NCBI GenBank assembly: GCA_963793825.1
Contig: CAWCBE010000004.1
Coordinates: 33,440-97,439, forward strand
Direction of reading: 5' to 3'
Length of the DNA: 64,000 bases
DNA from: RYN-230 sp963793825
GTDB lineage: Bacteria > Actinomycetota > Actinomycetes > Streptosporangiales > Streptosporangiaceae
Notes under the pieces: model-generated
What the model was told of the DNA's origin: nothing
Database searches by the model: none
Seen by the model: only the letters and a program-made list of their open reading frames with translations
Program-made: the position numbers and the translations under genes
Shown here: positions 15,713 to 23,823 of the stretch, in pieces
How positions within the stretch are numbered: the first letter of the stretch is position 1
Layout of the letters: the number at the start of each line of letters is the position of its first letter

Positions 15713-16825
15713 ATGGCGGCGGGCAGCACGGATGGCACCGGAAGCGTGGACAGCGCAGGCGTGGACAGCGCGGGTGCCATCGAGGACACCGGCAGCGCGG
15801 GGCGGGCCGTGGCGGTCCTCAGCACGGCGGCCCGGCTGGCGGCCGAGGTGCTCGCGCCCGACGCGATGAGTGTCGAGGCCCTCCAGCGCATACCCGCCCC
15901 GCACCTGGACCGGCTGGCCGCCGAGGGCTTGTACGGGATCGCCGGCCCCCGGGACTCCGGCGGTCTCGCCCTGGCCTTCCCCGACATCTGCCGGGTCGTC
16001 GAGGTGCTGGCCAGCGGCTGCCTGTCCACGGCGTTCGTCTGGCTGCAGCATCACGGCGCGGTCCGGGCTGTCGCCGCGGCGCCGGACCCGCTGCGCGCCG
16101 AATTGCTGGGCCCGCTGTGCCGTGGCGAGCGCCGGGCCGGGGTGGCCCTGGGCGGGCTGCTGCCCGGGCCGCCCCGGCTGCGGGCCCGGGCCGTGCCCGG
16201 TGGCTACCTGCTTGACGGCACCTCGCCGTGGGTCACCGGCTGGGGGCTGGCCGACACGCTTTACGTGGCGGCGCGGGACGAGCACGACACGGTGATCTGG
16301 GCCGTGCTCGACGTGCCGGGCCACGGCACCATCTCGGCCGAGCCGCTGCCGCTGGTCGCGGTAATGGCCAGCAGCACCGTGGAACTGAGCTTCCAGGGGC
16401 ACCCCGTTCCGGCCCGGCGGGTGACCGGCACGCTGCCCTACCGGGACTGGCCCCGGCAGGACGCCGCCGGGCTGCGGCTCAACGGATCCCTGGCCCTCGG
16501 ACTCACCGCCCGGTGCTGCCAGCTGGCCGGCCCGGGACCGCTGGATGGCCGGCTGCCCGCCTGCCGGGCGGCGCTGGATGAAGCTGGCCCCGGGCAGCTG
16601 CCCGCCGCCCGGGCCGCCGCGTGCGAGCTGGCTCTCCGGGCGGCCGCCGCGCTCGTGGTCGGAGTGGGCAGCCAGGCCATCCTGACCGTGAATGACGCCC
16701 AGCGGCTGGCCCGCGAAGCGCTGTTCCTGCTTGTGTTCGGCTCCCGGCCGGCGATCAGGGAGCACCTGGCCGGCCTGCTGGCCCGGGAATGCGGCGACGG
16801 CGGCCGGACTTGCACAGCGGTGTGA
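15713..16825 (+). CDS. Acyl-CoA dehydrogenase-like flavoprotein
   Basis: A 370-residue protein with an acyl-CoA dehydrogenase fold: an N-terminal helical domain (AAEVLAPDAMSVEALQRI, then GLYGIAGPRDSGGLALAF), a beta domain with GGYLLDGTSPWVTGWGLAD, and a short C-terminal helical part. It is shorter than typical enzymes (about 380-400) and its C-terminus lacks a readily recognised catalytic Glu segment. Substrate and even dehydrogenase activity are therefore uncertain; monooxygenase-type relatives exist. ATG 15713 is chosen with GAGG nine bases upstream. Its stop overlaps the next gene, indicating a two-gene operon with the GNAT protein. Confidence 0.8.
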   Translation: MAAGSTDGTGSVDSAGVDSAGAIEDTGSAGRAVAVLSTAARLAAEVLAPDAMSVEALQRIPAPHLDRLAAEGLYGIAGPRDSGGLALAFPDICRVVEVLASGCLSTAFVWLQHHGAVRAVAAAPDPLRAELLGPLCRGERRAGVALGGLLPGPPRLRARAVPGGYLLDGTSPWVTGWGLADTLYVAARDEHDTVIWAVLDVPGHGTISAEPLPLVAVMASSTVELSFQGHPVPARRVTGTLPYRDWPRQDAAGLRLNGSLALGLTARCCQLAGPGPLDGRLPACRAALDEAGPGQLPAARAAACELALRAAAALVVGVGSQAILTVNDAQRLAREALFLLVFGSRPAIREHLAGLLARECGDGGRTCTAV

Positions 16826-17349
16826 TCGTGCGTGACGCGCTCCCGGCCGAACTGCCCCGGATCGGCGCGCTCCGGCTGGCCGCCTACCAGGCGGGAGATT
16901 TCCTCTCCGATGAGTCCAACTACGGCGAGACCCTGCGCACCCTGGGTTTCGGCGGTACCGGCCAGATCCTGGCCGCGGTCGGTGGCGACGATGAGCTGCT
17001 CGGCACGGTGATGCTGCAGTTCTGGCCGCACGCCGAGCATGTGGTGCGCGGCCCGGACGAGGCCGAGGTCCGCGCCCTGGCGGTGGCGCCCGCGGCCCAG
17101 GGCCAGGGGGCAGGCCGTGCGCTGCTTCGCGCGTGCATCGAGATCGCCACCGCCCGCGGGATGCGGCAGCTGGTGCTCTGCACCCAGTCCGACATGGCCG
17201 CTGCCCAGCACCTCTACGCTGGCGCGGGGTTCCGCCGCCTGCCGGACCGGGACTGGTCGCCGGTTCCCGGGTTCACGCTGCTGTCTTACGGACTGACGCT
17301 GGACCCGGCCGCGCCGGTCACGTTCCCGCCGGGCCGTCTGGCCCGCTGA
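16822..17349 (+). CDS. GNAT family N-acetyltransferase
   Basis: A 175-residue acetyltransferase. The acetyl-CoA pyrophosphate-binding motif is EVRALAVAPAAQGQGAGRAL (family R/Q-x-x-G-x-G/A pattern), followed by CTQSDMAAAQHLYAGAGFRR, the usual last strand-helix. GTG 16822 overlaps the acyl-CoA dehydrogenase stop (GTGA) and gives the customary I-V-R-D-A beginning. An ATG at 16789 in the same frame is the alternative; neither has a good ribosome site. The acceptor substrate is unknown. The 3' end overlaps the convergent small membrane gene by 32 bases. Confidence 0.85.
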   Translation: MIVRDALPAELPRIGALRLAAYQAGDFLSDESNYGETLRTLGFGGTGQILAAVGGDDELLGTVMLQFWPHAEHVVRGPDEAEVRALAVAPAAQGQGAGRALLRACIEIATARGMRQLVLCTQSDMAAAQHLYAGAGFRRLPDRDWSPVPGFTLLSYGLTLDPAAPVTFPPGRLAR

Positions 17350-17602
17350 CCGCGGCGCCGCTGGTCCCGTTCGCCTCCGGCCCTGTCTCGGGGCGCCGGG
17401 CCGTGGCACCCGCCTGGGCTCCCGGGGCACCCGGGCGCCCCGGAGTCCCCGGCCCGCCCGGGGTGATCTTCTTAAGCTGCTTGTTCATCGAGCGGAACAG
17501 GAAGTAGACCGCCACGCCCATCCCGGCGACAACGAGGAACCCGGCCAGGCCCGGGTAGACCTGGCTGGCCGTGCTCGACGTGCTCGCAGCGGCCAGGAGC
17601 AT
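17318..17602 (-). CDS. Small single-pass membrane protein next to mca
   Basis: A 94-residue protein with one transmembrane segment (about 18-36: AGFLVVAGMGVAVYFLF), then the basic segment RSMNKQLKKI and a Gly/Pro/Ala-rich cytosolic tail. A short membrane protein with an N-terminal helix and an M-N-x-x-L-x-K-like juxtamembrane motif often follows mca in actinomycetes, with no known function. Its start abuts the mca stop (one-base overlap), so it is the second gene of that operon. Confidence 0.8.
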   Translation of the reverse strand: MLLAAASTSSTASQVYPGLAGFLVVAGMGVAVYFLFRSMNKQLKKITPGGPGTPGRPGAPGAQAGATARRPETGPEANGTSGAAVSGPDGPAGT

Positions 17603-18531
17603 TACCGGCTCACCCTCTCCTGCACCCCGGCGAACAGGTCGTCCTCCGGGACCTCGGTGTCCACCACCGATCTAGCTAGATGGTAATCCTCGGTTGGCCA
17701 GACGGCGCGCTGCACCTCCACGGGGCAGGCGAACCAGGAGCTCTGCGGGTCGATCTGGGTAGCGTGCGCGAGCAGCGCCTGGTCCCGGAGGCCGAAATAA
17801 TCCCCGCACGGCACCCGGGTGGTGATCTCCATGGGACGGCGCTCAGCCGCCCGCTCTTCCCACCGCTCGAACCATTCGGTGTAGGGGGATTCCAGGCCAC
17901 GGCGCAGCATTTCCTCATGCAGCGCGGTGAACCGCTCCTTGTGGAAGGTGGCGAAGTAATAGAGCTTCAGCGGCTGCCATGGGTCCCCGGCGGCCGGATA
18001 ACGGTCCGGGTCCGCAGCAGCCTCGAAAGCCTCCACGGCCACTTCGTGCGTCTTGATGTGATCCGGGTGGGGGTAACCGCCCTGCTCGTCGTACGTCAGC
18101 AGCACGTGCGGCCGGAATTCGCGGACCAGCCTGACCAGCGGCTCCGCTGCCACCGGGAGCGGCTGCAGCGCGAAGCACCCCTCGGGCAGCGGCGGCAGCG
18201 GGTCTCCCTCGGGCAGCCCGGAGTCCACGAAGCCGAGGAACTTCTGGCGGACGCCCAGGATCTCGCGGGCCCGGTCCATCTCCTCACGGCGGATGCGCGG
18301 CAGGTTGGCCCGCACGTCCGGCCGTTCCATGGCCTTGTTGAGGATGTCCCCGCGCTCCCCGCCGGTCAGCGTGGCCACCATGACCTCGGCGCCGTCCCGG
18401 ACGTACCGCGCCATCGTGGCCGCGCCCTTGCTGGACTCATCGTCGGGATGCGCGTGCACCGCCATCAGGCGCAGCGGGGCGGGCTGGCCCGCACCCGCCT
18501 CGGCGGCGGCATCATTCGTGACGGCAGACAA
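17602..18531 (-). CDS. mca: Mycothiol conjugate amidase
   Basis: A 309-residue zinc amidase that cleaves mycothiol S-conjugates to a mercapturic acid and GlcN-inositol, the key step of mycothiol-dependent detoxification. Metal ligands are visible in AHPDDES (His28, Asp31) and HPDHIKTH further on. TLTGGERGDILN and DSGLPEGDP are typical of Mca rather than the deacetylase MshB, as is the length (288 in M. tuberculosis). TTG 18531 is chosen because GAGGGG lies seven bases upstream and only about 22 residues precede RLMAVHAHPD. The upstream frame to 18636 looks non-conserved. It is divergent from greA, as in many actinomycetes. Confidence 0.92.
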   Translation of the reverse strand: MSAVTNDAAAEAGAGQPAPLRLMAVHAHPDDESSKGAATMARYVRDGAEVMVATLTGGERGDILNKAMERPDVRANLPRIRREEMDRAREILGVRQKFLGFVDSGLPEGDPLPPLPEGCFALQPLPVAAEPLVRLVREFRPHVLLTYDEQGGYPHPDHIKTHEVAVEAFEAAADPDRYPAAGDPWQPLKLYYFATFHKERFTALHEEMLRRGLESPYTEWFERWEERAAERRPMEITTRVPCGDYFGLRDQALLAHATQIDPQSSWFACPVEVQRAVWPTEDYHLARSVVDTEVPEDDLFAGVQERVSR

Positions 18532-18818
18532 GCGGAATCCCCTCGGGCGCCAACGGCTGCTGAATTTCGGGCCGGCCTGCCGCGCCCGGGCACTCTCATC
18601 CGGACGGCGCAGCACCAGCAGCTCATTGTGCAGCACAACACTTCAGTGCCGGGGCGGCATTCCCGTATCCTGGCGGGCCAGCGCCGTTGCTGGCGCGCCG
18701 GAAACACAACCGGCGCGACGTACTTGTCAGGTCTTGTTAGCCTCAAAGGATTACCCCCGATGAGCCGCGCATGGCTCACGCGGACCCCGGGGGTCCGCAC
18801 TGCAGGCAAGGAGTACCC

Positions 18819-19319
18819 GTGACCGAGACGCACAACGACAGCCTTACCTGGCTCACCCAGGAGGCGTATGACCGGCTCAAGTCGGAGCTGGATCACCTCT
18901 CGGGGCCGGGGCGTGTCGATATCGCGAAGAAGATCGAGGCCGCCCGGGACGAAGGTGACCTCCGGGAGAACGGCGGGTACCACGCGGCCAAGGAGGAGCA
19001 GGGCAAGATCGAGGGCCGGATCATCCAGCTGCAGCACATCCTGCAGCACGCACGGGTCGGTGAGCCGCCGCGTACTGACGGCGTGGTCGGCCCGGGGATG
19101 ACGGTCACGATCCGGTTCGCGGGTGACGACGACGAGGTGACCTTCCTGCTCGCCTCGCGTGAGGAGAGCGGCGCCCCGATCGACGTGTACTCGCCGCGCT
19201 CCCCGCTGGGGTCGGCGATCAACGGGAAGAAGATCGGCGAAAAAGCCACCTACCAGCTGCCGAACGGCCGTGCCGCCAGCGTGGAGATCCTGGAGGCTGT
19301 CCCGTACATCGGCGGCTGA
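18819..19319 (+). CDS. greA: Transcription elongation factor GreA
   Basis: A 166-residue GreA. It inserts its N-terminal coiled coil into the RNA polymerase secondary channel and stimulates cleavage of backtracked RNA. The coiled coil carries the acidic tip ARDEGDLRENGGYHAAKEEQ with the D-x-x-E residues needed for cleavage. The C-terminal domain includes SPRSPLGSAINGKKIGE. GTG 18819 is chosen with AAGGAG six bases upstream, giving VTETHNDSLTWLT, the usual actinobacterial beginning. A strong terminator follows. Single-gene transcription unit. Confidence 0.95.
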   Translation: MTETHNDSLTWLTQEAYDRLKSELDHLSGPGRVDIAKKIEAARDEGDLRENGGYHAAKEEQGKIEGRIIQLQHILQHARVGEPPRTDGVVGPGMTVTIRFAGDDDEVTFLLASREESGAPIDVYSPRSPLGSAINGKKIGEKATYQLPNGRAASVEILEAVPYIGG

Positions 19320-19331
19320 CGCCGGGCTGAC

Positions 19332-19376
19332 GGCGCGCGGCGCACCCGGGCCTGGAGTCCGGGTGCGCCGCGCGCC
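19332..19376. terminator. Bidirectional terminator between greA and the MFS gene
   Basis: A perfect 18-bp stem (arms 19332-19349 and 19359-19376) with a 9-base loop lies between two convergent stop codons, 12 bases past greA and 4 before the MFS end. Confidence 0.88.
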
Positions 19377-19380
19377 GCCT

Positions 19381-20982
19381 TCAGCGGACGAGCTCGGGCG
19401 TGGCCGGCTCCTCGGCCGGGGCGCGGCCGCGCAGCGGCACTTCCCGGATGAACCAGGACACGGCGAAGGCCAGCGCGCAGGCCGGGACGGCCCACAGGAA
19501 CACGCCCTGGACGGCGTGCGCGATCGCGTATAGCACGTCACCGCGGACCGCGGCAGGCAGCGCCCGGACGGTGGCCGGATTGAACTGGCCGCCGCTGGTG
19601 GACAGGTGCACGCCGGGCGAGGCCGAGGTCAGCGCGCCAGCCAGCCGCTGCGCGAAGATCGCGCCGAACGCCGACACCCCGATCGACCCGCCGACCTGCT
19701 GGAAGAACAGCCGCGAGCTGCTGGCCACCCCGATGTCCCGCGGCTCGGCGCTGTTCTGCGCGAGCAACGACGTGAGCTGCATGAGGAAGCCCATGCCGAG
19801 GCCGAGCACCACCATGAACAGCCCGGAAGTGACCCGGCTGGTGTGCACGCCCATGAGGGACAGCAGGTACATCCCCGCGGTCATCCCGGCCGCGCCAAGG
19901 ATCGGCAGCGCCTTGTAGCGGCCGGTCCGGGTGGTCACCTGCCCGGCGATCAGCGAGGTGACCATCACCCCGACCATCATCGGGGTGAGCAGCAGCCCGC
20001 TCACCGTGGGCGACGCTCCCTGCACGGTCTGCTGGTACAGGGGCAGGAAGGTAATGGCACCGAACATGGCCAGCCCGGCCAGGAAGCTAAGCGCGCTGAC
20101 CAGGGAGAAATTGGCGTTGCGGAAGAGGTGCAGGGGCAGGATCGGCTCGGCCGCCCGCGCCTCGATGAGGATGAACACCGCCACCGCGACGACGGCCAGC
20201 GCTCCCAGCCCCAGGATCTGCGGCGAGGACCACCGGTACTGGCTGCCGCCCCACGTGGTGAGCAGCACGATCGCGGTGGTGGCCACGGCCAGCACGGCTG
20301 CGCCCGGGTAATCCACCCGGTGCTCGACCCGGCGCCGCGGCAGGTGCAGCGTGGCGGCCAGGTAGGCCAGGGCCACCCCGCCGATCGGCAGGTTGATGTA
20401 GAAGATCCAGCGCCAGGAGAAGCTGTCGGTGATGAAGCCGCCCAGCAGTGGGCCGCCGATGGTGGCGAGCATCATCACGGCCATGATGTAGCCCATGTAC
20501 TGGCCGCGCTCGCGGGGCGAGACCAGGTCCCCGATGATGGCGATGGCGCTGACCATCAGGCCGCCCGCGCCCAGGCCCTGGATGGCCCGGAACGCGATCA
20601 GCTCAGCCATGGTGTGGGACAGGCCCGCCAGGGCCGAGCCCGCCAGGAACACCACGATGGCCGTCATGAACAGCTTCTTGCGGCCGTACATGTCGCCGAG
20701 CTTCCCGTACAGCGGGGTGGTGATGGTGGAGGCCAGCACGTAGGCGGTCACCACCCAGGACAGGTGGGCCACCCCGCCCAGGCTGCCCACGATCCGCGGC
20801 AGCGCGGTGCCCACGATGAGCTGGTCCAGCATGGCCAGCATGATGGCCAGCAGCAGGCCGGGCAGCACCACCAGGACCTCGCGGCGCATCCCGAGGCTGT
20901 CCGCGTCCGTCCCGGGGGAAGCGCCCGCGGCCGCGCCCGGCGGGCCGCCCGCCGGGGACGGGGCCGCCTGTGCGTCTGGCAT
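19381..20982 (-). CDS. DHA2 family (EmrB/QacA-type) multidrug efflux transporter
   Basis: A 533-residue, about 14-helix MFS transporter of the drug:H+ antiporter-2 class. Motif A is GKLGDMYGRKKLF and the antiporter motif C is present as the LATIGGPLLGGFITD helix. D1-type LDQLIVGTALPRIVGSLG sits in helix 1. ATG 20982 has GGGGAG five bases upstream. It is divergent from a TetR regulator, with an inverted repeat in the interval, so it is probably TetR-repressed and induced by a drug or toxic metabolite. Confidence 0.92.
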   Translation of the reverse strand: MPDAQAAPSPAGGPPGAAAGASPGTDADSLGMRREVLVVLPGLLLAIMLAMLDQLIVGTALPRIVGSLGGVAHLSWVVTAYVLASTITTPLYGKLGDMYGRKKLFMTAIVVFLAGSALAGLSHTMAELIAFRAIQGLGAGGLMVSAIAIIGDLVSPRERGQYMGYIMAVMMLATIGGPLLGGFITDSFSWRWIFYINLPIGGVALAYLAATLHLPRRRVEHRVDYPGAAVLAVATTAIVLLTTWGGSQYRWSSPQILGLGALAVVAVAVFILIEARAAEPILPLHLFRNANFSLVSALSFLAGLAMFGAITFLPLYQQTVQGASPTVSGLLLTPMMVGVMVTSLIAGQVTTRTGRYKALPILGAAGMTAGMYLLSLMGVHTSRVTSGLFMVVLGLGMGFLMQLTSLLAQNSAEPRDIGVASSSRLFFQQVGGSIGVSAFGAIFAQRLAGALTSASPGVHLSTSGGQFNPATVRALPAAVRGDVLYAIAHAVQGVFLWAVPACALAFAVSWFIREVPLRGRAPAEEPATPELVR

Positions 20983-21025
20983 GAGAACTCCCCGTGGCTC
21001 GTCGCGGCGCCGCCGCCCGCGACAC

Positions 21026-21094
21026 ACTTACTTGCCGACCGGCTAGGATGACGACATCACGGTAGAGCGCTAGCTAACCGGGCGTCAAGTAAGT
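21026..21094. promoter_or_regulatory. Inverted repeat in the MFS/tetR divergent region
   Basis: ACTTACTTG (21026-21034) and its exact complement CAAGTAAGT (21086-21094) are 51 bases apart between the divergent starts. A TAGGAT box (21044-21049) resembling a -10 element lies between them. Paired sites in this position suit repression of both promoters by the adjacent TetR protein. This is inference; no binding data. Confidence 0.5.
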
Positions 21095-21132
21095 TTAGCG
21101 GGGAGCGTCACGGCGAGGATGCTGGACCATGG

Positions 21133-21963
21133 ATGACCTGGCTACGCCGACCGGAGAACCGGCGGCGGCGGCCGCCGCGGCGGAACCGGCCGGGGCGGCC
21201 ACTGAACCGGCCGGTGCCACAGAACCGGCCGCCGCCACAGAACCGGCCGCCGCCACAGAACCGGCCGGGGCGCGCCACAGAACCGGCCGGGGCGGCCACA
21301 GAACCGGCCGGGGCGGCCACAGAACCGGCCGCCGCCACAGGACCGGCCGGGGCAGCCGCTGGCCTGCCGCCTGCCCGGCCGGCCGGTGCGGGGCGGCCGC
21401 GCGGCGACACCCGCGAGCGGATCCAGGCGGTAGCGCTGGACCTGTTCGCGGAGCAGGGGTATGAGGCCACCTCGCTGCGCGAGATCGCCGAGCGGCTGGG
21501 GGTCACCAAGGCCGCCCTGTACTACCACTTCAAGTCCAAAGAGGACATCGTCCACAGCTTTACCGAGGACTATGTCGCGGAACTCGACGCGCTGCTGGCC
21601 TGGGGCGCTGCCCAGCCGCGCAACCCGCAGACCCGGGCCGAACTGCTCACCAGGTACGCCGACATCGTCGGTCACCGCCTGGGTGTGCTCCGTTTCCTGG
21701 AGCAGAACCGCGCGGCCCTCGATCACATGCTGAGCGAGCCGGACCGCAAGCAGTTGCACCGCACCCAGTTCGAGGCGCTCCGCAACCTGCTCGTGCCGCC
21801 GGGCGCGCCACTGCGCGACCGGGTCCGGGCGTCCATGGCCGTGGCCTCGGTGGGCATGGGCTGCATGCTCTACCGGGACGAGGCAGCCGACCCGGGCGAA
21901 CTGCGCGGCATCGTGCTGGAGATCGCCCGCGACCTTACCGGCCCCGCGCCGCCAGTTCCATAA
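21133..21963 (+). CDS. TetR family regulator with repetitive N-terminal extension
   Basis: The TetR part starts near residue 88: GDTRERIQAVALDLFAEQGY, then TSLREIAERLGVTKAALYYH and FKSKEDIVH, a textbook TetR helix-turn-helix, with a ligand-binding domain of about 130 residues after it. In this frame (ATG 21133) about 85 residues of Arg/Pro then ATEPAGA repeats precede it. A second ATG at 21129, four bases earlier (ATGGATGACC), reads the first half of the repeat tract as EPAGATEPAAATEPA but is closed off from the TetR frame by one extra base near 21270. Which start is real is unclear. It likely represses the divergent efflux gene. Confidence 0.85.
   Translation: MTWLRRPENRRRRPPRRNRPGRPLNRPVPQNRPPPQNRPPPQNRPGRATEPAGAATEPAGAATEPAAATGPAGAAAGLPPARPAGAGRPRGDTRERIQAVALDLFAEQGYEATSLREIAERLGVTKAALYYHFKSKEDIVHSFTEDYVAELDALLAWGAAQPRNPQTRAELLTRYADIVGHRLGVLRFLEQNRAALDHMLSEPDRKQLHRTQFEALRNLLVPPGAPLRDRVRASMAVASVGMGCMLYRDEAADPGELRGIVLEIARDLTGPAPPVP
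21182..21356 (+). repeat. 18/21-bp tandem repeat in the tetR 5' region
   Basis: Units of the form GCCACAGAACCGGCCGSSG are repeated about eight times with GAA codons at 21183, 21204, 21222, 21240, 21258, 21280, 21301 and 21322. Spacing is 18 or 21 except for one 22-base step (21258 to 21280), which changes the reading frame. Confidence 0.9.
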
Positions 21964-22006
21964 CTGGGACATCCAGTCACCCTGACCACCGGAATTCTTC
22001 GCCCGG

Positions 22007-22503
22007 CTACTGATGATCTCCAGACGGCGGGGCTGGGGCGTGGCGGGCCGCGGAGCGGACCAGGGGGAGGACGCGGTAGGGCAGCGGGGTGGCCAGCACG
22101 ATCACCGTCGAGGCCCGGACCACCCCGGCCACGTCCACGATCGCGTCGATGACCCGCTGCAGGTCGGCGTTGGTCCGGGCCACCACCCGGCAGAGCAGGT
22201 CCCCCGGGCCGGTGATGGTGTGCGCCTCCAGCACCTCCGGGATGGCCGCCAGCCGCCGGCCACCGGGTCGTGCCCGCCCGCCTGGCGGATCTCCAGGGTG
22301 ATGAACGCGGACACCCCGTGGCCCAGCGCCTCCGGGTCGACATCCGGGCCGTACCCGGTGATCACCCCGCGGGCGTGCAAGCGGTCCAGCCGGGCCTGCA
22401 CGGTGCCGCGGGCCACGCCGAGCCGCCGGGATGCCTCCAGCACGCCGACCCGCGGCTCGGCAGCCAGCAGCGTGATCAGCCGCGCGTCCAGGTCATCGAT
22501 CAT
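22007..22503 (-). pseudogene. AsnC/Lrp family regulator with a one-base frameshift
   Basis: The N-terminal part (from ATG 22503) is a normal AsnC helix-turn-helix: IDDLDARLITLLAAEPRVGV, then ASRRLGVARGTVQARLDRLH, and it reaches FITLEIRQAGGHDPVAG. The frame then turns to nonsense. The expected continuation IPEVLEAHTITGPGDLLCRV and ARTNADLQRVIDAI (ligand-binding RAM domain) is in another frame ending at 22007. Adding one C in the GGCCGGCGGCTGG run near 22255 restores a single frame of about 165 residues. Divergent from hppD, the usual place for its regulator. Either a recent mutation or a sequencing error. Confidence 0.75.
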
Positions 22504-22658
22504 CGGGCCCCGCTCCCCGCCGCCACGCAGGCTGCACAGTTCGCCCGTACTGTTGCGTTAAGTATTGTGCAGATTGACTAGTAAATATAGACAGTGTTGC
22601 GCATCTTGCGCGCCGCGCCGATGCTGCTGGCAAGCCTGCCGCGACGAGGGAGCCCGTG
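22504..22658. promoter_or_regulatory. AT-rich divergent promoter region, asnC/hppD
   Basis: This interval is markedly poorer in GC than its surroundings, especially 22553-22600. It contains TGTTGCG twice (near 22551 and 22593) and TATAGA (22586 region) resembling a -10 box for hppD. It should hold both promoters and the AsnC/Lrp binding site; exact elements are uncertain. Confidence 0.4.
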
Positions 22659-23786
22659 ATGACAGCCACCAGCCAGCCCGCGCAGTTCACCGCCACCGAC
22701 GACTTCCCGGTCACCGGGATGGACGCCGTCGTCTTCGCCGTCGGCAACGCCCGGCAGGCCGCGCACTACTACTCCACGGCGTTCGGCATGCGCTGCGTCG
22801 CCTACCGCGGCCCGGAGACCGGGTGCCGCGACGAGGCCGCCTACGTGATGGAATCCGGCCAGGCCCGGTTCGTGCTGCGCGGCCCGGTGCGGCCGGGCAC
22901 CGAGCTGGCCCGGCACGTCGCCGAGCATGGTGACGGGGTCGTCGACCTGGCCCTCGGGGTGGATTCCGCGGAGGCCGCCTACGCCTACGCCACCGCCCGC
23001 GGCGCCCGCGGCCTGGCCGAGCCGCACCTGGCCGAGGACGAGCAGGGCAAGGTGGTGCTGGCCGCCATCGCGACCTTCGGGGACACCCGCCACACCCTGG
23101 TCGAGCGGGCCAGCTACAGCGGTCCGTACCTGCCCGGGTACGTGGCCGCCGGGCCGGTCGCCGCCCCGCCGGCCCGGCCGTACTTCACCGAGATCGACCA
23201 CTGCGTCGGCAATGTGGAACTCGGCCGGATGGACGAGTGGGTCGGCTTCTACCAGCGGGTGATGGGCTTCACCAACATGAAGGAGTTCGTCGGCGACGAC
23301 ATCGCCACCGAGTACTCGGCGCTGATGAGCAAGGTGGTCGCGGACGGCTCACGGAAGGTCAAGTTCCCGATCAACGAGCCGGCGGTGGGCAAGAAGAAGT
23401 CCCAGATCGATGAGTACCTGGAGTTCTACGGCGGCGCCGGGGTGCAGCACATCGCGCTGTCGACCGGCGACATCGTGGCCACGGTCCGGGCCATGCGCGC
23501 CGCGGGCGTGGAGTTCCTGAGCACCCCGGGCAGTTATTACGACGCCCTGGGCCAGTGGGTCGGCGAGACCCGGGTCGAGCTCGAGACCCTGCGCGAGCTG
23601 GGCATCCTGGCCGACCGGGATGAGGACGGCTACCTGCTGCAGATCTTCACCAAGCCCGTCCAGGACCGGCCGACGGTGTTCTTCGAGCTGATCGAGCGGC
23701 ACGGCTCGGAGGGGTTCGGCAAGGGCAACTTCAAGGCGCTGTTCGAGGCGATCGAGCGGGAGCAGGCCCGGCGCGGGAACCTGTAG
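22659..23786 (+). CDS. hppD: 4-hydroxyphenylpyruvate dioxygenase
   Basis: A 375-residue Fe(II) dioxygenase converting 4-hydroxyphenylpyruvate to homogentisate in tyrosine breakdown. Two vicinal-oxygen-chelate domains are seen. Iron ligands sit in the C-terminal one: His in FTEIDHCVGNV, His in GVQHIALST and Glu in VFFELIERHG. The C-terminal gate helix GFGKGNFKALFEAIEREQ is present. ATG 22659 is preferred to GTG 22656 by spacing to GAGGGAG. It is divergent from an AsnC/Lrp-type regulator, which is frameshifted here. The downstream homogentisate genes are not in the window. Confidence 0.96.
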   Translation: MTATSQPAQFTATDDFPVTGMDAVVFAVGNARQAAHYYSTAFGMRCVAYRGPETGCRDEAAYVMESGQARFVLRGPVRPGTELARHVAEHGDGVVDLALGVDSAEAAYAYATARGARGLAEPHLAEDEQGKVVLAAIATFGDTRHTLVERASYSGPYLPGYVAAGPVAAPPARPYFTEIDHCVGNVELGRMDEWVGFYQRVMGFTNMKEFVGDDIATEYSALMSKVVADGSRKVKFPINEPAVGKKKSQIDEYLEFYGGAGVQHIALSTGDIVATVRAMRAAGVEFLSTPGSYYDALGQWVGETRVELETLRELGILADRDEDGYLLQIFTKPVQDRPTVFFELIERHGSEGFGKGNFKALFEAIEREQARRGNL

Positions 23787-23793
23787 TCCGCGT

Positions 23794-23823
23794 GCTGGCC
23801 CCGGCCGGCCCGGCGGGGCCAGC
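23794..23823. terminator. Hairpin between hppD and the threonine dehydratase gene
   Basis: GCTGGCCCC (23794-23802) pairs perfectly with GGGGCCAGC (23815-23823) over a GC-rich 12-base loop in the 37-base gap between convergent stops, so it can serve both genes. Confidence 0.75.

Noticed and set aside
15037..16029. A single 330-codon minus-strand gene
   Set aside because: Only its middle (about 15340-15650) looks conserved; the ends are antisense to the acyl-CoA dehydrogenase gene or out of frame, so the relic model is better.
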